64,000 bases of DNA. Source: Chrysopilus asiliformis. Its lineage: Eukaryota; Arthropoda; Insecta; Diptera; Rhagionidae. The stretch is taken from assembly GCA_964034945.1 (NCBI GenBank), contig OZ035962.1, positions 36,979,943 to 37,043,942 on the forward strand. Direction: 5' to 3'. The position numbers were made by a program, and so were the translations under genes. The stretch's first letter is position 1, and every line of letters starts with the position of its first letter. Below the pieces are notes generated by a model that was not told where the DNA came from, did not search any database, and saw only the letters and a program-made list of their open reading frames with translations. Shown here in pieces: positions 36,642 through 47,088 of this stretch.

Positions 36642-37397
36642 TATTTGTCGTTTATATAAGACTAGCAGACTCTACGTTGCCAGCTAAATGTTTTTTTGTA
36701 AAAATTTTAGAATTCCAAAAAACCATAAATAACTTAAAAACTTTTGGGAAAAAATGTTGTCTTTACAGGACCTTCCGTTAGCGTTATTGCAACTGAAACT
36801 CCTGATTCGTAATCAGCAAGCCCGGAAACCCCCTTATGCCGATTTTTCCTGGGACAAACGGGAAAAAGGATATTTGCATTATCCTTACAGGACCTTGTGT
36901 TCTGAATTTTGAAATTCCAACACCGGATTCGTGATCAGCGACCCCGGAAACCCCATAATGCTAATTTTTCCGGGGAAAATGGGATCTTCTGCTTCAAATT
37001 TTTAAAACTTATTTTTGCGGATGTTTTCACATCCAAATTTCCCCCCAACAGGTCGGACATGTCTGCCCTGAAAACCCATCAGGAGCCTGTTTCTGGTATC
37101 GAAAGCTGGATCACCGTCATCAGAGCCTGCTTTGCCAGTTTCCAGGCAGGCTTACAGGATTTTGGTGCAGTAAAACTCGATTTGAGTATTTATACTCCGA
37201 TGCCACAAACCTTGTGCGAATTATAAGGTTTAAGGCAACATAGCTCCATCAAGCCAGAGCGAATAAACGATTTAGTGTTTAACCATTGAACCATTTCTGA
37301 TTCATGGTTTATACTCGACCTTTTAGCATTGAATCCTATTGGAATTTCTCGGCTTATAAGGTCTGCAAAAACAACAAAATTATATTATTTTTGCTAC
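36642..37397 (+). mobile_element. Retroposon-like element with 12-bp target duplication
   Basis: It is bordered by the direct repeat tttaaagttaca (36630-36641 and 37398-37409). The left part holds a two-copy tandem repeat of about 118 bases (ttacaggacctt... at about 36770 and 36888). The body contains a frame of about 105 codons (36909-37226) that I cannot assign. The 3' tail is tctgcaaaaacaacaaaatt followed by atattatttttgctac; there is no poly-A. The second copy at 11261 is shorter and rearranged. Target duplications of 12-13 bases argue for target-primed reverse transcription. Confidence 0.65.
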
Positions 37398-38208
37398 TTT
37401 AAAGTTACACTAGTGTCACAATTATTTATTTACAACCTATGTGGCGATTACTGCCATTTGCGTAATGCTTTAACAAACACACAAAAATTTAACCCATTTT
37501 TTGTTATTACACGGTAAAAATTTTTAGGCTGATTTTAATCTTTTTGGTATTGCATACAGTTCCACACCGAAAAAATATTGAAATTTAATCTCGCGAAAGA
37601 ATTATTATTTATTTAATCTTTTTTTTATTAAAATATAATCCAAATCAGTTATGGATTTTGATACTTTTTTTTATAAAAATTTAATGAGACCGCATTATTT
37701 TTTAATGCATCTTCCGATTACGTTGTAATCCAAATGCGCAATCATTTAATGCAACCGCATTTTTTAATGCATTTTTGTATTACAGTGTAATGCAAATGCG
37801 CTTTTTAAAAAAAAAATTTAATTAAATTTAATATTATTATTAAAATTTGATTTATTGAAAAAGGGAAGTAGTAAAAGAAACAGTTTTTTAATACTTCCCT
37901 TTTGTCTTATAAACTCGGATGTTACAGACCATATGCGAATTATAACGGAAGGAAAATTTAAACAAATATTGAAAAAAATACACATTTTATTAAAAAATAT
38001 CGAATTCCAGAACTGGGATTAAAAGTTAATACAAAAGGCGTTAAAAATATACCCATTTAATGCTGTTGGCATTAATTGTAATACTTTTTTTTATCAGAAT
38101 CTATCAAACTCTGAAAAAATATTGAAAAATAATACAAGTCTGATTAAAAATGTAGTTAATCATTTGAGAGGATTCAAATTTAATAGAAAAAGTATTAAAG
38201 AATGTGAT

Positions 38209-38554
38209 CCAGCGTAGTTCAAGTGGTAAAGTACTTGACTAGAATTCTCGAGGTCGGTGGTTCAATTCCGGAGTTCGAGGGTTCAATTTCCGACTGTCGC
38301 ACGCTGGGATTCAAGTCCACTCAACTTGCTTTACGAAATCAGTATAGTCATAGTTGCCGCTTAATGTTAACGACATCATCGGCCTAGATTGCTATCACGG
38401 CCTCTGCTGTTGATGGGTTGCAACGTAAAAACCTTACAAATGTTGTAATTCATCCATGCTACGCAATCCATGTAAAACTGTAGGTGCGAAGCAGGGAAGA
38501 AATTGCTATGAAACCTCAGCTCTTCGAGAGCTGTAGCGCCGAGGATGATGATGA
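38209..38554 (+). mobile_element. tRNA-derived SINE with intact A and B boxes
   Basis: A box tagttcaagtgg at 38215-38226 and B box ggttcaattcc at 38259-38269, with a second B-like ggttcaatttcc at 38280-38291. The family body and the gccgaggatgatgatg tail follow. It ends only about 180 bases before the E74 exon B acceptor, on the same strand as the gene. Confidence 0.85.
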
Positions 38555-38735
38555 TTAAAAAATTTCGGATTCCAGAAATGGGATTAAAAGTTAATCCAAT
38601 AGTTTTAACCATATAGGTACTGGTTTAAATTGGTGTAAAAACGAAACATAGGATCAAAATTTTAAATGAACAGAATACATATTTCGACAATAATAACTTG
38701 GCAGTTTATTTATTTGATTTTTTTTCAAATTTCAG

Positions 38736-38951
38736 GATCTCTACCGCCCAGCCCAGCTGACAGTGGTGTATCTGACGTTGACAGTTCTAGTTCCGGTGGC
38801 CAACCATGCAGCGATGAGCTAAAAGCACGGTTGGGAATACCGCCACACTGTCCGCCACAAGGACATGTACCCCCTGGAACATTTTTACATCCAAACTTTT
38901 ATCATAACTCGCCACCATTAAGGAATATTTGGAATAATCGAAGTGTTGGAC
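38736..38951 (+). CDS. Eip74EF: E74 shared exon B: Pro/Ser-rich region
   Basis: Internal coding exon of E74, 216 bases, between acceptor caaatttcag and donor gtaagt, again phase 1 at both ends. GA completes Gly with the G of exon A, giving the junction CTSSTGSLPPSPADSG. The 71 codons after that include ADSGVSDVDSSSSGG (acidic and serine-rich), DELKARLGIPP, a Pro-rich patch, and TFLHPNFYHNSPPLRNIW ending in NRSVG. A leftover C combines with TA of exon C as Leu. The PPSPADSGVSDVDSSSSGG segment and RNIWN...SVG block are, from memory, shared with Drosophila E74. No DNA-binding domain here; probably regulatory or activating sequence. Confidence 0.9.
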
Positions 38952-40126
38952 GTAAGTGTTTGAAATTTTTTACAAATAATTCTAATAAAGAAAATCACGA
39001 AAAAATCAGTCATATATCAATACAAAAATCTTTCTCTTAAATAATAGAATTCTTATTGCATATATGTACGCTTGCAATAAGAAAAACGAATTATGATACT
39101 GGTCGTTTACAACTTGTTTCTTACATAATGTCATGGCCAAAAGCCACTGCATATTTCAGCATTGTAATGTGCTACCTCTTCTCGTGCCGAGACTTTTTTC
39201 AATCAGGTGATACTTGAACGAATTTATCAACTCACCTACGAGTATCTTTGTCTGATGTATCATTTTCAAGTAAGACTCGGAAAATGTGTTTTTATGGCAA
39301 AAACTTCAGATCGCGTGTGTTATGTGCACGTGATATTTAACGTCATTACCCACACATTTTCTTTTTAATTTTGACAATTAACAGTTTTAGTAATTCGTTA
39401 AAAATTAACTATTGTAAGTTCAGCTTTTGCACAAAACAAAAATAATGTAACAATCCTTAAAAACACTCAAGTATATTAGAAATACAATTAATGGAAAAAT
39501 TTAAATTGACACACAATAATATTTGATACTAAGCAAACAATACAATTATTTAAATCTTCCCATAATAGAATATCGTGGGAAAATCCATGCAATAAAATCA
39601 AACCTGATAACACAAACAAATTCACCTAAACCGATTAAATTATTATCAACGAAATAATTTTGTCTTCAGTTTTTTGTTTACTAATTTTCGCTATCTAGTT
39701 TGACATCAAAGTTTTAAAATTTTTGCAATAAAGAAAATATGTCAAGTTTAATTGTATCGAGGAAGTAACACATTTAAAATATCATTCAATATGAAAACAA
39801 CACCACAGGAATTTTCATTTTTTTTTTATTGCATCGATTATGAGCTTATCAAGCAGTGTTGATATTTGAAAATATTTTTAGAAATTCGCAAAATTACAAG
39901 ATTTTTTATTTTGATAATGCACGTGGTAAACACATTTCTTACATGATGAATAATAATTGCTAATCGCACTTATCTATCTGCCTGCCTGTCTATCTGAAAT
40001 TCTTTCGCATGAAACCAGTTAAACTGATTGGCCTAAAATTTGTTTGTTTGAGATTTAATTTAAATATAGCACTATTAACCTTAATTAGTCTTGTGAGTCC
40101 TTGGGACTCACATATATTCAAACAGA

Positions 40127-40239
40127 GACCCTATCACCGAACACGATACGATTGGTTCGAATCGTAAATTCAATATTGTTGTTAGTGTTTTATACCAACA
40201 AAAACATTGAGTTTACGATTTGTGTTCGGTGATAGGGCC
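40127..40239. repeat. Foldback MITE family F1 copy
   Basis: gaccctatcaccgaacacga pairs with the end tgtgttcggtgatagggc. It carries the family loop agtgttttatacc and the caacaaaaacattgagttta arm. Compared with 13985 it has lost part of one arm. Confidence 0.75.
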
Positions 40240-40959
40240 CGAGGTCTAATTGATGTTTTTCTGGCGACCTGAGCGCCGCGATTTGTATACCTTCTAGAAC
40301 TGATGTTCGAAATGCTGAGCCAATCGAACTTGTGTGCGGTATTTAAAAAGGGGCGTTTTGGGAACAATATGAGGGAGTCATGGGGACCGTAAACGTAAGT
40401 TTTTTTTAGTAGTTTAATGAATGGGTAAACATTGTTCATACAGACCGCTACAATATGAATTTTCGGGAGTATCACCGAAACCAAAAGGATTTTTTAGGAA
40501 AAATTCTGCAACTTTTTGCTCTGAATGGCTCTATCAAAGTTCCGTTCTTTCTATAGCTCCAGATCATTAAAAAAAAACTTGCTTCCTACAAACCCAAATT
40601 CCAGTTTTCAAATCGGATATTTAAAAAAAATTCAACTTAAAAATTAGGCAATAAATTAAAAGATCAGCAAAATAATGTATATTTTTACAAAACCTCTGAA
40701 GAATTTGAGTCAATAAACCAAAAAGTTATTTATGCAACTTCCGGTGCAGAAGTAGTAGTGATATCAAACTCAGATGCAACTAAAATCAACACAAATTGCG
40801 ATTAGATGCATGGCGTAAGCGAAATAAACACACACCTTGCAACCTGCCGCTAAACTGCTGTACAATTTCAGATTCTCGAAAACATGTTAAGAATCAATAG
40901 AAAAGAAAACAAAAATCAACATAACACAGATACATTAGGTACATAGATAGATAGATAGA

Positions 40960-41460
40960 TAGAGAGATATGATCACCCAGAGATGGGGAGGGCATGAGAA
41001 CCGAGCGCCTACATTCGCTTTCAGTGGATTTGTAGGTAGATGAGGTGCCCCACAGACTGACTAACATTCGTTCCCATTGCTTATGCGCATGATTTTCGCA
41101 ATTAGCGATCAGTGATTGCCTCCTCCCCCCAGCTACAGTAGAGTCAGAACTTCCGAATTGCGAACACCAGCCAGTCGACACCCCTCGTCTCATCTGATAA
41201 ATGTTGCTTTTTAGTATCTTCTGCTCTTTGTCGGATTCCGGATTCCGCTCATCGCAGTCTCCCGATGTCCCAATATGTCTCCTATTCTATGTATGAGATT
41301 CGCAGCTCCGCGACTGTTGAGTTGCTAAACGAATCAGTTCTCTGCGCCAAGAAGTCATTTCGAAGCGCGACGCGCATATCGAGAACCACAAACAGGAAAT
41401 ATTTTTGCGAAAACTGGTCCCCTTCCGTGGAATATAAGCGAGCGCTTATTACGACTTAAA
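40960..41460. promoter_or_regulatory. GC-richer repeat-free island, possible enhancer
   Basis: About 500 bases without recognised repeats and distinctly less AT-rich than the rest of the intron, with CpG-containing words such as gaagcgcgacgcgc and gcagctccgcgactg. The frame at 41265-41459 shows no domain. A regulatory role is inferred only from composition and location within an ecdysone-regulated gene. Confidence 0.2.
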
Positions 41461-42641
41461 AAGATAATTTCGGTTTACTTTCTTATATGAACGAAAAATC
41501 GAAAGGTATTGTCTGAATGGGATTTCGTTTTAAACATTTGGGAATCAAGAACACTTGTTGAGCAAGTAGATCTTCTATAAATATCATTTTTTACCACGAT
41601 TTTTTTTTAAGGAATTCGAATGTGTACTCGATAAAAGTTTTCTGATCGGTATTCTGGAAGGATCTTCGATTTTGGTTGGAATCTTGTAAAAAAACATTTC
41701 TTACCATTTCACTTTCAAAAAAATAATGCAAGGAAACAAAATCTACGCCACTGGAATGAACGACTTCCTTTCTCTTCTCAGTCACCCCATCCAGTTTCTT
41801 GCAACTCTAGCTAAACTAATATCCGTTGGGGACAGTCGAACTTATTTGTGTTTGATTCCCGCAATTATGGGAATGAAAGACGGCGCTTTTGGATTATGTG
41901 GTGATGCCGATTGACTGTGGGCAAAAAAAATAAATGTGAAAATGTGGTGGAGGGGGAACATCTGCGCGAGGGGGCACAGGAAGAGGAAGAAGATTCTTGG
42001 TTAAGAAATTGGGGCTATTGGACTCTATCGATGCAAAAACACCAGTTTGAAGGCCACATTTCTTGGTTCCGTCGCGTCGTACCGCACCGCATCCAACTAG
42101 CCGGGCAAAATAATCCCCACTGCAAAAGTAGAAGAATGGCAAAAGCGTCTTCTGTGCCGTTTTGATCTCTGCCTTGTTTTATTAGTTTTTTTTAAACACA
42201 TACATATATGTATATATCTTTGATAGTTTGCAAAGAGCAGTCTAGCCAGTCTCTACTGCCAACTCTTTCCGTTTAGATTTCTGCGGATGATACACAAATC
42301 ATTTGTCATTTCGTTTCGACTTGATCATTTTTTTTTTCATTTTTTTTTTCAAGAAATTTTCCTTAAAATACGTTCTATCTCTTCTTTTTATTGCTTATTG
42401 TTCTTTTCCTGTCTAACCACTTACTTAATTCCCTGTTCTTGTTAAAAGACTGCATAGTTCTTGTTAATTTTTATACAATACTAATTAATCTATTGAAGCT
42501 GTTGCGCCATTAATAAAAATAAAAACAATGTAATCGAATGTATGGAATATGTGAATCTTTGTGACTGAAATGGTAATCTACTATTAGTTATCAGGTTTCG
42601 GGAATAAAATTCCTAAATATTTTAACAAAATTCTTCAGTAG

Positions 42642-43386
42642 CAAAGATACAAACCAAAAGTTTTTTCAGTGTGGTACCGGTTTTGGTTCAAGAGTGAATT
42701 TAATTTCTAGATTTGGTTTTGATTCCCAAAAAAATTGAAAATTTGGTTCTAGTTTTGGTTCACTGAATTTTTATTGGTTTAATGGGGTTATTTCTTACAC
42801 AAAACTGGTAGAGGGCATTTGGAATATTTTTTGATATTGACAAAAAAAAAATGCTGAATTCTAAATCTCGTCGAAAATAGAAAATACAGGGTCTTTCAAT
42901 TGGCCAATAGAGTTTTTCCTAAGTGCGTCAACAAATAAAAAAAACATTTGAGTCAGTCAAATACCATTTAATCATGGAACAGTACACGCTTCAACAACGT
43001 TTACAAATAATTCAAATTTTTTATCAAAGTTCGCGGTCGATTGCGACGAATTTACGTTAACTGACTATTTTTGGGACTAATTGGAAAAAAATGACTTTGA
43101 GCAGATGCGATTTCAACAAGATGGTGCCACATGCCACACAGCGGATGAACCAGTCGAGCTATTCGTGCTATTTAACTACCCGTTGACTTTTTTCTTTGGG
43201 GTTGCGTAAAGTCATTAAGAAGGTTTTGGTTCGGCTCGGCCATCTTTTTTAAAAATGGTTTAGCTTTGGTTCAATTCATAAATCTTTTTGTCAGAGTGGT
43301 TCGGTTTATGGTTTGGTTTTAGTGTACTCAAATTTAAATGGTTCACTGGTTTTTGGTTCGGTTCATAAAGCCGGTTTGCATCTCTG
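42642..43386. mobile_element. hAT-like non-autonomous element with insertion
   Basis: The left end caaagatacaaacc and the inverse of the right end cagagatgcaaacc match. Many subterminal ggttttggttc and ggttcggttc words fill the outer parts on both sides. CAGAGATG-type ends and subterminal repeats suggest hAT. An 8-bp duplication is no longer visible. A transposase relic (42887-43226) lies inside. Confidence 0.5.
42887..43226 (+). pseudogene. Tc/mariner-like transposase relic, internally deleted
   Basis: After TA and an end-like cagggtctttcaattggcca, an ATG at 42974 opens MEQYTLQQRLQIIQIFYQSS, the N-terminal helix-turn-helix start of a well-known insect Tc/mariner-like transposase group. The frame stops at 43058. 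Further on (43105-43140), in another frame, FQQDGATCHTA is readable, the region of the second catalytic Asp. A short FFLWGCVKS piece follows. Most of the gene between is deleted and the right end is not found. Confidence 0.75.
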
Positions 43387-45044
43387 TTAAAAGTATTGTT
43401 TTATTGCACTGCTTAATAAAATTTTTATTCCTTCGCATCTAATTACATGTTCTTACGTTGTTTTTTTTTGCTAAAAATTTACCCTAGATCATTCAAAATC
43501 CCCGACACCTCAAATTTTATTTTCTCCATGAACTTTCCGATCTTACTGCATAAGATATTTTATCTCGATAACCCGAAAGCAAACCTTAATAAGCCGAACT
43601 TTTACCAGTTTTTGATCGAAAATAATGTAGAGAATATATGTACGTCGCGATAACAAATTTCACACCAAATTTATAGTTTTTTTTTCTCTTTGTATTGGTA
43701 AAAAGAGAGTACAGAAATGCTAAACCGAGTTAGCAGGCGTATTTCAAGCAAAAATTCGATTTAGTGGCCGCTAAAAACTTTGTCAACCAAAGTATGCATC
43801 ATCACCATAACTTATATACTACAGTTTAGCTATACTTAAAAAAAAAAGTCCAAAAGTATAAAATCTGCAATTTTTTATCACAAAAGAAAAAATTTCTTCA
43901 TATTTTGAATATCTTAGATAAAAATAAACTAAGCCAAAAAACGTTTAGTTTTCACTTTTTTGTCAAAGAAATCATAAAAACATTATTATTATGACGGTCC
44001 AATCTATAAATAAATTACCTAATTGTAATTGATAGCATAGTAACAAAAACGTTTACAGAACAGTCCTTAAACAAATGTATTCAAACAATTTGTCACTTTA
44101 ATAAAATTATTTGTTATCCTTGAAAACAGAATGCACTTAGGTAAACATAATTTAATTTCCGAATCCAAACAATCTAAAATACAAGAAAAAAGCGAAAAAT
44201 TGTGCTGATCTGTTTCTGTTTAAAGACATTTTCTTAATGTTTATCTTTTATGGCTGTTATCAAATAAAAAAGTACGTTCGCTTTCTGGCTTTCAAGGAAA
44301 ATAATTGGGAAATTTTTGAATGTCAATTAAAAGACTTCCCGTATAACCTACCTGTTCCAACAAATTGTTTCGAAAAATTCATATTTTTAATACAATTTTT
44401 GAAATTGTAGCGGTAATTCAATTAGAAATTCTATTTTCTTGTTATTGCTATTAAGACATATTTATACTTCTTTAAATATTGACAAAAAATCGTGTGCGGA
44501 AATTATACCATATGTCTTTTTCAAATACGTTGGTCACCATTTCATTGCTATTACTTCACTGTTATTGTTATTAGACTTACACAATGTGATCTCGATAAGT
44601 AGAACTGTCGGTAACCAGACGCAGATTTCCGCCTAGCGAGCCAAGGGCCTCTGATTTTAAGGGACCCCAAAAATCGGAGAAAATACATATTTTTATATTA
44701 AACACCCTGTGATTCTGTGTGGGTGCAAGATAGACCACCACCTCACATACAATTATTTTCATGAAATTGTCCATAGAATCACCCCTTTCAGGATTATCCT
44801 CTAGTTCTGATACACCCTTATTTAGAGGGCCTCCATTTGGCCACCATTAATCTATAAGGACTTGCATTAAACTATAGGGGCCTCCATCTGAACTTTGGGG
44901 TCTCGAAATAAAAAAAAAATATGTAGAGAGAAATGATGTTGACCCAATAAGACCTCTGGGTTTTGGGATCTAAAATTAAAGAAAACCTAATATTTTTTAA
45001 AAGTCGGTTAAAAGCTCTAGAATTGGAAGATTCATGATAGCGTA

Positions 45045-45375
45045 CACTCTAGAAAATTTTATTGTAATTTTACGCGAATATCCGTCAACTGCATTGTGAA
45101 ATAATGAAATTGTCTGTTCAATAATGCAAAAATACCCTGTGAGCGTGTTTTACACCAAAATGAGAGTAAAAATACGATTATTGGTCGAAATTTTACGCAA
45201 GGTTTAAAATTACCCTATTTCTAGTGTAAGATTAATGTTTTTTTGGGTGATTTTACAACTTAAATGGTGTGCGAGCTAAATTCTGATTTTTTTTCGAAAT
45301 TTTACGACGTTTTTGTAAATTTACCCCGTTTTTACCCCATTTTTCGGTTTAAATTCAAATCCATTTTCTACAGTG
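45045..45375. mobile_element. AT-rich MITE, TA flanked
   Basis: The left end cactctagaaaattttattg pairs with the right end where ccattttctacagtg is read. TA lies on both sides (45043-45044, 45376-45377). The interior has repeated aaattttac and ttacccc words. Non-coding. Confidence 0.55.
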
Positions 45376-45394
45376 TAGCCCAGAAATTAACATC

Positions 45395-45775
45395 GCCTTT
45401 TTATACTCCATATGATATAAATACCATATATTAGACTACGTATACCGTTGTAATGACACAAAAATGAGCCACACCACATAACTTTCAAAAGGATTGAGAA
45501 ATGAAATTTTGTATAAGTGCGTTATTCGCAGATGGCAATGCTAAATTTATAAATGGGCAAAATCGAATTATTCCTTCACACTTCACCCAAATTAACTATT
45601 CAGTATCTTACAATTTTCTCGAAAACGGTGAGTCGTGTTTTATTTTCAAGATAAGATATGTTTAGAATAGGATTTTACATAACTCATCCATACATCAAAA
45701 TACAATTGGACCAATCTTTCCCCCCCCCCCCCTCCCACTCCCGCACGGACTTTTCTCATAAAAATTTTGTTTGCC
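45395..45775 (+). repeat. Dispersed repeat family R1, diverged copy 3
   Basis: It shares ttttatactccatatgata, taccgttgtaatg, aaaggattgag, ttctcgaaaacggtgagtcg and gattttacataactcatcca with 22265-22640 and ends in a poly-C/CT tract at 45720. It abuts the hAT-like element at 45784. Confidence 0.55.
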
Positions 45776-45783
45776 CTCATATA

Positions 45784-46960
45784 TAAGGCTCCCATCTCAT
45801 TTTGGCTAAAATACAGGATAAACCTGCGAAAATTAAGGATTTTACAGGATTTTACAGTATAAATTTTTCAAAATACAGGATAAATACAGGATACAGTTCC
45901 AAGTCATTTATTTGAAAAAAATTTACATACAAAATGCAATACACTTGTGAATGTAATTATTATTGTATCATTGATTAGGTGTAAGATCATTGCTTTTGTC
46001 GTCATTGTCAATTTCGTGAGTTTTATTATCAACTCACGTGTTGTATTTGTCTTTAGAAGCTATTTTCCGAAGCATTTCAGGCTGCTACGTCAGGAATTCA
46101 TAGAATTCCGAGCAAGATAGTTTCATATTGGTTTTGATCGTGAGAATCGCTTTTAATATTTCAATGTTTCAGTTTATAAATTGAATATAAAATTTATATT
46201 CGGACACACAAAACGAACTGTTTCTTGCGAGAGGCTATTTATTCTCTAGTCGCTACGAGTAGAGTGCCTAATGCGGCAGTCACACGACGCTGTTTTGCCA
46301 GCGCTGCTAGATATTGGGTTAGTAGCGCTGGCAAATAGCAACAGCAGGCAGCGTACTGAGAGGGTTCACACGATTTATAACTTAGTAGCGCTGGCAAACA
46401 GCAAAACCGTCGTTTGACATTTGAATTTGGGCGATTTTTTAAATAATAAACGTAACACACAAATTTAAATAAATAAACGTAAAATAACCACTTAAAATAA
46501 ACAAACTTCCACTTATCAGACTTTTGACAGCTCAGTAACCATGCAACAGGGTCACGTGATCCCTAGTAGCGCTGGCAAAGTAGAACGGTCTCTACTTCAA
46601 TAGCGCTGCTAAAATCATCGCGCTGCTGCTGTTAGTAGCAGCCTACTAGGGTTCACACGGTGCTGCTGAAACGGCTGCTAACAGCCAAACAGCTAGCAGC
46701 GCTGGCAAAACAGCGTCGTGTGACTCATAACATTTGTGTTCATAACATTTGTGCTAGTCTGAGCAAAACAGGAACGATATACTATATTTTCCTCATTAAA
46801 TCTCGGTTATACAGGCAAATACAGGATAAATACAGGTTTTTGAAAAAAAAAACAGGATCGAAAATAAAATACAGGAAAAATACAGGATAGAAAAAAAATA
46901 CAGGATTGCACTCAAAAATACAGGATAAACCTGTAAAATACAGGATAGATGGGAGCCTTA
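45784..46960. mobile_element. hAT-like element with exact 8-bp target duplication
   Basis: 14-base perfect terminal inverted repeats (taaggctcccatct), flanked by the identical octamer ctcatata (45776-45783 and 46961-46968). Subterminal zones on both sides hold many copies of atacaggataaa, as expected of hAT transposase-binding repeats. No transposase is visible. A second element (46278-46725) is nested in it. An 8-bp duplication is typical of hAT (also of P elements). Confidence 0.85.
46278..46725. mobile_element. Nested TIR element with tagtagcgctggcaaa repeats
   Basis: The ends agtcacacgacgctgttttg are perfectly inverted and extend through ccagcgctgctag, about 33 bases. The motif tagtagcgctggcaaa and its inverse recur at least five times inside. 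It is GC-richer than its host. A clear target duplication is not seen, so its superfamily is open. Confidence 0.75.
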
Positions 46961-47067
46961 CTCATATAGGATTGGCCCCTGGCACATTTTTTTCCCCAAG
47001 ATAATTTCCAGGAAAATGTTTTCTCAATTTTTCACAAATTCTGTAAATTCTGCTTTATAGGAAACAA

Positions 47068-47088
47068 CCCCCCCCCCCCCCCCCCCCC
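47068..47088. repeat. Homopolymer of 21 C
   Basis: A pure C run, giving G21 on the opposite strand, inside AT-rich intron. Shorter poly-C tracts recur at 25441, 45720 and 57985. Confidence 0.95.

Larger units (their letters stand above)
25941..38735 (+). other. E74 intron between shared exons A and B
   Basis: 12.8 kb from donor gtatgt to acceptor caaatttcag. It contains T1 copy 2, AT-rich tandem repeats, a mariner, SINEs and a retroposon, listed separately. Stretches where I see nothing: 25941-27272 and 34331-34513. From 37410 to 38208 there is only AT-rich sequence with repeated aatgcaaatgcgc and attaaa-type words; ggattaaaagttaatcc-like blocks at about 38000 and 38570 flank the SINE as direct repeats. 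Confidence 0.85.

Noticed and set aside
36909..37226. 105-codon frame considered as a real host gene
   Set aside because: It lies inside a repeated element with target duplications and recurs at 11320-11530, so it is part of a mobile or duplicated sequence.
38209..38300. Possible tRNA gene
   Set aside because: A and B boxes are present but no full cloverleaf or acceptor stem can be formed, and the same head starts other dispersed copies, so it is a SINE.
41894..42165. Overlapping open frames on both strands
   Set aside because: Neither shows a domain, signal sequence or splice fit; chance frames in a GC-richer patch.
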